A stretch of DNA of 25,585 nt. Origin: CALEAR01 sp035301485 (GTDB lineage Bacteria; Pseudomonadota; Gammaproteobacteria; Pseudomonadales; Alcanivoracaceae). The stretch spans positions 1 to 25,585 of the forward strand of contig DATGUF010000018.1 in the NCBI GenBank assembly GCA_035301485.1, written 5' to 3'. Shown in pieces: positions 16,066 to 22,890 of this stretch. Under the pieces are notes generated by a model, which was not told the DNA's origin, made no database searches, and saw nothing but the letters and a program-made list of their open reading frames with translations. Made by a program: the position numbers and the translations under genes. How positions within the stretch are numbered: position 1 is the first letter of the stretch; every line of letters begins with the position of its first letter.

Positions 16066-17003
16066 TGCTGCCTCTGCCAACTAAATACACGGCTTTGCAG
16101 CCAATATAAAACAAACAATAAAGCGAGGGAGGCAACCAATACCACCGAGGCAATGGCCGCCGCAGCAGGGTAGTTGTATTCCTCCAAACGCACAAAAATC
16201 ATCAAAGAGGTAACTTCCGTTTTAAACGGTATATTGCCGGCAATCATCACCACCGCACCAAACTCGCCTAAACCACGCACAAAAGCTTGCCCACCACCTG
16301 TTACTAGCGCCGGAACGAGGAAAGGCAACACCACATGACGAAAACGTTGCCAAGCATTGGCACCTAGGGTGGAAGCTGCTTCTTCAATATCTACACTTAA
16401 ATCTGCGAGCACAGGCTGCACCGTGCGCACGACAAAGGGTAAACTGGTGAACACCATGGCTATCACAATACCGGGAAAGGCGTAAGACACCTGAATGCCC
16501 TCCGGTGCAATCCAAGTTAACCAAGCGCCAATGATGCCATCCGCTGCCAACGCTTGCCCAAGCCAGCCTGTGGGCACTAGCAACATCGCAAATGTTAGGC
16601 CCGCCACAGAGGTGGGCAAAGCAAAGGGTAAATCCACTAAAGCATCTAAAAAGCGGCGCCCTGGAAACTCATATCGGTCAATCACCCACGCCAGCGCAAT
16701 ACCTATAACTAACGCAATAGCCGTGGAATACAACGCCGCGGAAAGCGTTACCCAATAACTGTGCACTACGCGTGGGTCCGACACCGCTTGCCAATACTCT
16801 TGCCATGTTAGGCCATTCACGTAATACAGCAGGGCCGCCACCGGCAACAGCAGCACCAAGCTAATATAGAAAACGCTCCAACCAAAACTAAGCCCAAAGC
16901 CTGGCAATATGGGCGCCGCTAAAAAGAACCCTTGTCTTTTCTTCTTAGCTTTCTGTGCTTGTGCTAGTGATGGTCGCTCTTTTTCAACGATTAGCGTTGA
17001 CAT
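16062..17003 (-). CDS. cysT: Sulfate ABC transporter permease CysT
   Basis: The 313-residue permease partners with CysW. A basic cytosolic N-terminus of about 35 residues is followed by about six transmembrane segments, with DLPFALPTSVAGLTFA, the EAA loop EEAASTLGANAWQRFRHVVL, and the ending GLGEFGAVVMIAGN shared with CysT/CysU. AAAGGTG precedes the ATG by seven bases. The N-terminal extension is longer than in E. coli CysU. A terminator-like hairpin separates it from the upstream sbp, so it probably receives only part of the sbp transcripts. Confidence 0.94.
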   Translation of the reverse strand: MSTLIVEKERPSLAQAQKAKKKRQGFFLAAPILPGFGLSFGWSVFYISLVLLLPVAALLYYVNGLTWQEYWQAVSDPRVVHSYWVTLSAALYSTAIALVIGIALAWVIDRYEFPGRRFLDALVDLPFALPTSVAGLTFAMLLVPTGWLGQALAADGIIGAWLTWIAPEGIQVSYAFPGIVIAMVFTSLPFVVRTVQPVLADLSVDIEEAASTLGANAWQRFRHVVLPFLVPALVTGGGQAFVRGLGEFGAVVMIAGNIPFKTEVTSLMIFVRLEEYNYPAAAAIASVVLVASLALLFVLYWLQSRVFSWQRQQ

Positions 17004-17023
17004 TTACTTCACCTTTCACTTCA

Positions 17024-17060
17024 TAAAAGAAAACATCGAGCCTTTTCAGGCCCGATGTTT
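17024..17060 (-). terminator. Intercistronic terminator-like hairpin between sbp and cysT
   Basis: AAACATCG (17031-17038) pairs with CGATGTTT (17053-17060), then GCC with GGC after one mismatch, loop TTTTCA. On the minus strand the stem is followed by a T-rich run with one C. It lies 17 bases past the sbp stop and about 20 before the cysT start, so partial read-through would keep the binding protein in excess of the permease. Confidence 0.72.
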
Positions 17061-17076
17061 CATGCTTGCGCCGTCA

Positions 17077-18087
17077 TTAACGTCCGCTTGATAACAATTG
17101 ATCTAATATACCGTTATTGCTGAAATGCACTGCTTGGATATCATCCCAAGAACCCAACACGTCGGTGGGATTAACGAGCTTCACTGGAGCAAACTTCCCT
17201 GCTGAAGCCGCCACCACTTCTTCGTGATTCACACGATAGTTGAAGCTAGCTAGCACTTCTTGAATGGGCTTGGAGTACTGAAATTGTAGATAAGCTGTTG
17301 CTTGCTCACGTGTTTTCTTACGGTCTACCACTCTATCTACAATCGCCACAGGAAACTCAGCCAGCACGCTCAGAGGCGGCACCACTACTTCCAGCTTTTG
17401 ATCCGCATACTCTTCGCCCTGTGCCACATTCAACACTTCAGATTCAAAGGTTAACAGTGCATCACCCTGCTTGTTATTGGCAAAAGCCACCAAGGCACCA
17501 CGCCCGCCAGTGGGGAAACTTTCCACATTGCCTAGTATTTTAGCCACGAAACTTTTGATTTTTTCTTCATCACCATCAAAAGCGTCGTTGGCATACAGCC
17601 AAGCCCCTAAATAGCTATAGCGGGCGTTACCGGACGTTTTAGGGTTAGGCAGCACGATGCTAACGTCTTCACGTGCTAGATCTTCCCAGCTGTTGATGTT
17701 TTTTGGGTTACCTTCGCGCACTAAAAAAGCGATGGTGCTGTAATAAGGAGAGCTGTTGTTAGGAAATTGCTCCGCCCAATTCTCTTTTAGCAAACCACGT
17801 TTAGCGAGCACATCTACGTCGGTCACTTGGTTGAAAGACACCGTATCCACTTGCTTACCACGAATAATATCCTGTGCTTGGCGTGAGGTGCCCGCAAAAG
17901 ATTGGTCGATCTGAATTTTATTACCCGTTTTTTCTTCCCAAAACTCAACAAATTTAGGGTTAATTTCAGCAAATAGTTCGCGTGATATATCGTAAGAGGC
18001 GCTTAAAATAGAGGTGTCTTTTGCCACCACAGGCCCACTGAATAAACTAAGCGCTACTACGGCTCCTGTTACTGCTTTTTTTAACAT
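17077..18087 (-). CDS. sbp: Periplasmic sulfate-binding protein
   Basis: The 336-residue protein has a signal peptide (MLKK, hydrophobic 8-19, cleavage after VVA at 22). The mature part shows the Sbp/CysP hallmarks: SYDISRELFAEINPKF near the start, SFAGTSRQAQDIIRG, TVSFNQVTDVD, and NPKTSGNARYSYLGAWLYA. It delivers sulfate, or thiosulfate as CysP would, to CysTWA; sequence alone does not separate the two. AAAGG precedes the ATG by nine bases. It is the first gene of the operon, and expression is expected to rise on sulfur limitation through CysB, though I cannot identify a certain CysB site. Confidence 0.93.
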   Translation of the reverse strand: MLKKAVTGAVVALSLFSGPVVAKDTSILSASYDISRELFAEINPKFVEFWEEKTGNKIQIDQSFAGTSRQAQDIIRGKQVDTVSFNQVTDVDVLAKRGLLKENWAEQFPNNSSPYYSTIAFLVREGNPKNINSWEDLAREDVSIVLPNPKTSGNARYSYLGAWLYANDAFDGDEEKIKSFVAKILGNVESFPTGGRGALVAFANNKQGDALLTFESEVLNVAQGEEYADQKLEVVVPPLSVLAEFPVAIVDRVVDRKKTREQATAYLQFQYSKPIQEVLASFNYRVNHEEVVAASAGKFAPVKLVNPTDVLGSWDDIQAVHFSNNGILDQLLSSGR

Positions 18088-18136
18088 GTTATGCCCTTTC
18101 TTATGCTAGTAATTAATTGCAGGCAATTGTGGCGCA

Positions 18137-18160
18137 CGGTCTTATTCTCGTAAAATACCG
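18137..18160. promoter_or_regulatory. Imperfect dyad upstream of sbp
   Basis: A 24-base imperfect dyad with arms CGGT ... ACCG and further matching TT / AA positions lies 50 bases upstream of the sbp ATG, in the gap between sbp and divergent ybeZ. It is a candidate regulator site, for example for CysB, whose sites are poorly conserved. No good -10/-35 pair is visible for either gene. Confidence 0.3.
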
Positions 18161-18287
18161 TTTTTTCATTCAGTTATAACCAAAACGAATAAAGAGCGCG
18201 TCTTTCTAGTGGCCATCTGCAGCGAAATCCAATACAGTGGCCGCATCATTTTTAACCTCCATTTAATATCTTGGTAGTTGCTGAACA

Positions 18288-19271
18288 TTGACCACTTCCT
18301 CCGTTACTCACACAGTTTTACTCGAGCCCTATGATGCGCATCGCTTGGCCCGTTTATGCGGCCAACTCGATAGCAACATTAAACTCATTGCTAAACGGCT
18401 CGCCGTGGATATTGCCAATCGCGGCAACCGCTTTACGCTTACGGGTAACCAACAAGCCGTCTCTGCAGCACAAAGTACTCTTGAGCGCTTGTACCAAGAA
18501 ACAGAGAAAAACACTGAGATAGCACCTGAAACTGTGCATCTTTTTCTTCAACCCGCCACCACGCAGGACACAGCAGCAGCAAAACAAATGGGCAAACAAC
18601 TCAGTATTCGCACACAAAAGAAACGTATTGAGCCTCGCGGCGAAAACCAGCGCGCGTATCTTGAAAGCATTCGTCAACATGATGTGAATTTTGGCATAGG
18701 CCCTGCCGGCACGGGTAAAACTTGGCTAGCTGTTGCTTGCGCTGTGGAGGCGCTAGAGCGCGACGAAGTAGAACGTATTTTATTGGTGCGCCCTGCGGTG
18801 GAAGCCGGTGAGAAACTGGGTTTTTTACCTGGCGACCTCACTGAAAAAATCGACCCTTACCTACGCCCTTTATACGATGCGCTGCATGAAATGCTAGGTT
18901 ATGAAGAAGTAACGCGCCTGCAAGAAAAAAATGTGATTGAAGTGGCCCCACTCGCTTATATGCGCGGCCGCACTCTAAACCGCAGCTTTATTATTCTTGA
19001 TGAAAGCCAAAACACCACTGTGGAACAGATGAAAATGTTTCTCACCCGTATTGGGTTTGGCTCTAAAGCAGTGATTACAGGCGACATGACACAAATTGAT
19101 TTACCTCGTCATCAATCCTCTGGTTTGGTGCATGCCACCCGTATTCTTGCTGAGGAAGAAGGCATTAGCATCACCGCCTTTGCTAGCACTGATGTGGTAC
19201 GCCACCCCCTTGTACAGCGCATCATTGAAGCATATGAACGCTATGACCTAGAACAAGACAACCATGATTGA
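18288..19271 (+). CDS. ybeZ: PhoH-like ATPase YbeZ
   Basis: The 327-residue cytosolic P-loop ATPase matches E. coli YbeZ: LEPYDAHRLARLCGQLDSNI, Walker A GPAGTGKT around 139-146, RPAVEAGEKLGFLPGDL, LAYMRGRTLN, Walker B FIILDESQNTT and VITGDMTQIDLPR. YbeZ works with the endoribonuclease YbeY in rRNA maturation and stress. There is no in-frame ATG at the right place: a stop lies two codons upstream, and TTG 18288 is the only start giving the family N-terminus. The ribosome site is poor. It heads a four-gene unit with ybeY, ybeX and lnt. Confidence 0.92.
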   Translation: MTTSSVTHTVLLEPYDAHRLARLCGQLDSNIKLIAKRLAVDIANRGNRFTLTGNQQAVSAAQSTLERLYQETEKNTEIAPETVHLFLQPATTQDTAAAKQMGKQLSIRTQKKRIEPRGENQRAYLESIRQHDVNFGIGPAGTGKTWLAVACAVEALERDEVERILLVRPAVEAGEKLGFLPGDLTEKIDPYLRPLYDALHEMLGYEEVTRLQEKNVIEVAPLAYMRGRTLNRSFIILDESQNTTVEQMKMFLTRIGFGSKAVITGDMTQIDLPRHQSSGLVHATRILAEEEGISITAFASTDVVRHPLVQRIIEAYERYDLEQDNHD

Positions 19272-19737
19272 AGTACAATATGCTATTGACGCAGAAGGCC
19301 TGCCCACTGCGGAAACGCTAAAGGGCTGGGCAGAAGCTGCACTTAATGCTGTAGCGGGCCGGCGTGGTGAAATTACACTGCGCATTGTGAGCAAAGACGA
19401 AATTCAAATGCTTAACAGCAGCTATCGTGGCAAAGATAAGCCGACTAATGTGTTATCTTTCCCCTTCGATATGCCGGAGGGCTTGCCCACGGAGTTACAA
19501 GAGATGATTCTCGGCGACATTGCCTTATGCGCCGAAGTTATTGCCGAAGAAAGCAATGCACAACACAAGGCTTTAGCGCATCATTGGGCGCACATGGTGA
19601 TCCATGGCGTGCTACATTTGTTAGGTTATGACCACATAAACGACGATGATGCCGCTGAAATGGAAGCACTTGAAACGGAGATACTGGCTTCTTTTAATAT
19701 TAAAAACCCGTATCTTCCCACCGACGAACTAGAATGA
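19264..19737 (+). CDS. ybeY: Endoribonuclease YbeY
   Basis: The 157-residue metalloprotein has the zinc motif HGVLHLLGYDH with H114, H118 and H124, and the conserved R55 in SYRGKDKPTNVLSFPF. YbeY takes part in 16S rRNA 3' end maturation and ribosome quality control in the cytosol. The ATG lies inside the last eight bases of ybeZ, so the two are translationally coupled. Size and order match E. coli. Confidence 0.95.
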   Translation: MIEVQYAIDAEGLPTAETLKGWAEAALNAVAGRRGEITLRIVSKDEIQMLNSSYRGKDKPTNVLSFPFDMPEGLPTELQEMILGDIALCAEVIAEESNAQHKALAHHWAHMVIHGVLHLLGYDHINDDDAAEMEALETEILASFNIKNPYLPTDELE

Positions 19738-19754
19738 GATAGAGAAACGACAAC

Positions 19755-20627
19755 ATGGCGGACGACAACGCAGATAATAGTCGAAGTTGGCTAGACAGGA
19801 TTAGCCAACTATTTGCCTCGGAACCAGGCACCCGTGAAGAACTTCAAACTATCATTCGCTCCCTGCGCGGGCGCGATGTGGTAGATGAGGACACTCTCGG
19901 TATCATCGAAGGCGCCCTTGAAGTTTCTAACTTACAAGTGCGCGACATTATGGTGCCTCGCAGCTTAATGATTACGCTCAGGTACGATATGTCACCGGAA
20001 GATTTTCTTCCCTTAATTATTGAGTGTGCTCACTCACGTTTCCCTGTATTAGGAGAAGACCCAGACGACATCATTGGCGTGCTTCTCGCTAAAGATTTGC
20101 TGCCACTTATTCTAGAGCCGCAGCGCATGGAGCGCTTCAACATTAAAGACCATCTTCGCCAAGCTTTTATTATTCCCGAATCAAAAGGCTTGGATTCATT
20201 GCTGCACGATTTCCGCATTAGCCGTAACCATATGGCCATTATTGTGAATGAATATGGCGGCATCGCTGGTTTAGTCACCATTGAAGATGTTCTCGAACAA
20301 ATTGTCGGCGACATTGAGGACGAAACCGACCTAGAAGAAGACGATTACTTAATTGGCCATGCAGATGGCAACGCCAGTACCGTTAAAGCACGCATGCCCA
20401 TCGATGAATTCAACAGCCACTTTGATACTGATTTCAGCGATGAGGAATTCGATACTTTGGGCGGCTTGGTAATGCAACAGTTTGGACGCTTGCCTGACAC
20501 CAACGAAAGCGTTGTTATTGGTCAATTTTTATTCACCGTACTCAGCGCCGATGGCCGCACCATTCGTTTATTACGTGTGAGCCCTTTGGACGAACTTCCT
20601 GACGGCCAAACCTTCACCACCTCTTAG
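19755..20627 (+). CDS. ybeX: CBS-pair CorC/HlyC protein YbeX
   Basis: The 290-residue soluble protein has an N-terminal acidic-basic stretch, two CBS domains (about 68-190; VRDIMVPRSLMITL and HMAIIVNEYGGIAGLVTIEDVLEQIVGDIEDE) and a C-terminal CorC/HlyC domain (about 205-285; EFDTLGGLVMQQFGRLP). It has also been called CorC and linked to cobalt and magnesium efflux; work on E. coli YbeX points to ribosome metabolism too. There is no membrane segment. A GAGA-rich stretch precedes the ATG. It follows ybeY by 17 bases. Confidence 0.93.
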   Translation: MADDNADNSRSWLDRISQLFASEPGTREELQTIIRSLRGRDVVDEDTLGIIEGALEVSNLQVRDIMVPRSLMITLRYDMSPEDFLPLIIECAHSRFPVLGEDPDDIIGVLLAKDLLPLILEPQRMERFNIKDHLRQAFIIPESKGLDSLLHDFRISRNHMAIIVNEYGGIAGLVTIEDVLEQIVGDIEDETDLEEDDYLIGHADGNASTVKARMPIDEFNSHFDTDFSDEEFDTLGGLVMQQFGRLPDTNESVVIGQFLFTVLSADGRTIRLLRVSPLDELPDGQTFTTS

Positions 20628-20634
20628 TACCTTG

Positions 20635-20654
20635 CGCCGGCGTTGATGCCGGCG
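20635..20654 (+). other. Hairpin between ybeX and lnt
   Basis: CGCCGGC (20635-20641) pairs perfectly with GCCGGCG (20648-20654), loop GTTGAT, seven bases after the ybeX stop. With no T-tract it is probably a stability or partial-stop element. Possible upstream lnt starts (TTG 20643, ATG 20646) fall in its loop, which supports ATG 20691 as the real lnt start. Confidence 0.6.
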
Positions 20655-20690
20655 AGCCATCCGCTCCACTTAACTCATTGGAATACCGCC

Positions 20691-22214
20691 ATGGTTGTAT
20701 TGCCGACTTTCCTACGCCTTACCTTAGCGTTATGTGCAGGCGCACTTTATCCTTTCGCCTTCTCGCCCTATGAGTTTTGGCCCCTTATTTTTGTCAGCAT
20801 TGCCCTCTTGTGGGTGGCGTTACAGCGCAGCCAGCGCGGGCAGGCTTTTTGGGTAGGAGCTGCCTATGGCCTTACCATGTTTGGCATTGGCGTATCTTGG
20901 CTACATATCAGCATGCACACTTATGGGGACACGCCTTTATGGCTCGCCATTGTCCTCACTGGCAGCCTGGTTCTGCTGATGGCGCTGTTCCTTGCTGGGT
21001 TCAGCACCATAATGGCGCGCCTTGCAGCGCCGCGCATGTCGCCCATTGTTTTTGCTAGCCTGTGGCTACTGTTAGATGTTTTACGTGGTTGGCTGTTCAC
21101 AGGCTTTCCCTGGCTCTACGCCGGATACAGCGTTATCGACACGCCCCTTGCACAATTAGCCACAGTGGGCGGCATTTGGCTTGTTACTTGGTTAGTAGTG
21201 TTTCTGGGCGCCCTGCTAGGCGCACTCATTTGTTGGCCACAGCGTTCTTGGCGCGTTTGGAGCACACACGCCACTTTGGCGCTCATCTTGGTATTAGCAG
21301 CTACTTTTACTCCTCCTTCACGCTACGTCGAGCCCGCCGGCGGCCCGATAAAGGTGGCGCTGCTACAAGGAAACATACCACAAGACCTACGCTGGCTTAC
21401 CACTATGCGCCACGAGACTCGCGCTATTTATGCAGAGTTAAGCGACCAAGTGCCAGCTGAGCACATTGAAATTTGGCCCGAATCTGCGCTCACTGAATTT
21501 TATCACGATGCCGAAGTATTCTTAGAAGAGCGAGCACGCATCACCGCCGAAAAAAATGGCGCCTTAATCATAGGTATACCTACCTATAGCCGCGCCTCTA
21601 TTTTCATGCCCGGCTACATTTACAACACCCTCAAAGTACTCACTGGTGGCGACGGTGAATACCACAAACAAAAGCTTGTGCCCTTTGGTGAATATGTCCC
21701 TTTTGAAAACCAATTGCGTGGCCTCATCCCATTCTTTGATTTAGACATGTCGAGTTTCAGCCCTGGCACCGAACACCAAGGTAGCCTACTAGCCAAACAA
21801 GTGGCCATAGCTCCCTCTATTTGCTACGAAGTGGTGTACCCCGAATTGGTGGCGCGTCAAACAGCGCTCAGCAACGTAATGGTAACGGTGAGTAATGATG
21901 CATGGTTTGGTACCTCGGCAGGCCCGCACCAACATTTCCAAATGGCACGTTTTCGGACCATCGAAAATGGCCGCTGGATGCTGCGTAGCACCAATACTGG
22001 CATCAGCGCCATTATCAACGAGCGCGGCCAAGTGGTAGACCAATACCCACAATTTGAACGTGGCGTGTTGCTCAGTAGTTTTGCGCCGCTAAGTGGAAGA
22101 ACGCCCTATAACCAATGGGGTGGTTGGCCCATTTGGCTCTGTGCTTTTTTGCTCTGCCTTCCCGCTAGCTATCGGTATCTAAGCCAATACCAACCCAAAG
22201 CCACCCATTCGTAG
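20691..22214 (+). CDS. lnt: Apolipoprotein N-acyltransferase
   Basis: The 507-residue inner membrane enzyme adds the third acyl chain to the N-terminal cysteine of lipoproteins, the last step before Lol sorting. About the first 215 residues hold the transmembrane segments (RLTLALCAGALYPFAFSPY onward, with LRGWLFTGFPWLYAGYS), followed by the periplasmic nitrilase domain and a final membrane helix. The catalytic triad is E264 (IWPESAL), K326 (YHKQKLVPFGEYVP) and C378 (SICYEVVYPEL). Length is close to E. coli Lnt (512). ATG 20691 has GGAA about eight bases upstream. The 3' end overlaps the convergent DUF218 gene by 46 bases. Confidence 0.94.
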   Translation: MVVLPTFLRLTLALCAGALYPFAFSPYEFWPLIFVSIALLWVALQRSQRGQAFWVGAAYGLTMFGIGVSWLHISMHTYGDTPLWLAIVLTGSLVLLMALFLAGFSTIMARLAAPRMSPIVFASLWLLLDVLRGWLFTGFPWLYAGYSVIDTPLAQLATVGGIWLVTWLVVFLGALLGALICWPQRSWRVWSTHATLALILVLAATFTPPSRYVEPAGGPIKVALLQGNIPQDLRWLTTMRHETRAIYAELSDQVPAEHIEIWPESALTEFYHDAEVFLEERARITAEKNGALIIGIPTYSRASIFMPGYIYNTLKVLTGGDGEYHKQKLVPFGEYVPFENQLRGLIPFFDLDMSSFSPGTEHQGSLLAKQVAIAPSICYEVVYPELVARQTALSNVMVTVSNDAWFGTSAGPHQHFQMARFRTIENGRWMLRSTNTGISAIINERGQVVDQYPQFERGVLLSSFAPLSGRTPYNQWGGWPIWLCAFLLCLPASYRYLSQYQPKATHS

Positions 22215-22771
22215 TAGGCTTCAAGCAGCATAGACAGCGCTCCTGCAGAAGGCATCCAACCGGGCCGCGGCAGCACGGATGAAGAATACGGCAAGGCAAA
22301 CACACCATGCGCCCGAAACGCATACATAGCGCGAGGCAAGTGCGTGCGGTCGCTTACCAACAAAATGCGTCGCACACCTTGCTCTTGCAGAAGAGCTGCA
22401 CAACAGGCAGCTTTTTGCCACGTATTTAAGCTTTCTTCTTCTAGCCATACCCTTGCGGTTGGCCAATAAGCTTCTACCGCCTGCGCCATTAATCGCGCCT
22501 CTGAAAGCTTTCCTTCTATTTTGCCGCCTGCAAACAAAATGGGAAGCTGGTGTTTTTTAGCCTGAGCAATGCCCACCCCAGCACGGCGCCAACCTGCAGA
22601 GGAAAGCTGATAGTCTCGGTGTTTACGCAAGCGGTTAGGCCCCAACACCACCACAGCCTGCGGGTGCTCCAGCTCTTCTACCCACGCTGGCATGGGCGGC
22701 ATAAAAAAAACCACCACAGCGGGTAAAGAACCTAGTAAAATAATGCACCAAAGCAGTACTAGCCCACTCAT
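22169..22771 (-). CDS. YdcF/ElyC-like DUF218 membrane protein
   Basis: The 200-residue protein has one N-terminal membrane segment (about 3-24) and a DUF218 domain: AVVVLGPN, the block EEESLNTWQKAACCA (family S-x-NT-xx-NA), and LLVSDRTHLPRAMYAFRAHG (family SD-xx-H-xx-RA). Relatives ElyC and SanA affect envelope integrity and lipid carrier use, but the chemistry is not settled. AGGAG precedes the ATG by six bases. It sits between lnt and leuS on the opposite strand, its last 15 codons overlapping the end of lnt. No terminator is seen for either gene. Confidence 0.85.
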   Translation of the reverse strand: MSGLVLLWCIILLGSLPAVVVFFMPPMPAWVEELEHPQAVVVLGPNRLRKHRDYQLSSAGWRRAGVGIAQAKKHQLPILFAGGKIEGKLSEARLMAQAVEAYWPTARVWLEEESLNTWQKAACCAALLQEQGVRRILLVSDRTHLPRAMYAFRAHGVFALPYSSSVLPRPGWMPSAGALSMLLEAYYEWVALGWYWLRYR

Positions 22772-22890
22772 TTTTTCTCCTGCTACCTAGATGCGGCTTG
22801 CTACTGTATCCTATAGTAGTTCATTATTTTTTATGCTTGTAGGCATAATAAACACTTATTCACGACAACCATAAGAGTCGAAAGAACCCA
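22772..22890. promoter_or_regulatory. Divergent promoter region of DUF218 gene and leuS
   Basis: This AT-rich gap holds a short dyad CTACTGTA / TATAGTAG (near 22801-22819) and a possible -10 CATAAT (near 22845) for leuS, but no convincing -35. The leuS ATG has only a weak purine stretch, GAAAGAA, upstream. No leucine codon-rich leader peptide or T-box-like element is visible. Confidence 0.3.

Noticed and set aside
18288..18300. Misassembled or truncated ybeZ start because of TTG
   Set aside because: The protein after TTG matches the family's N-terminus in full and a stop codon lies two codons upstream.
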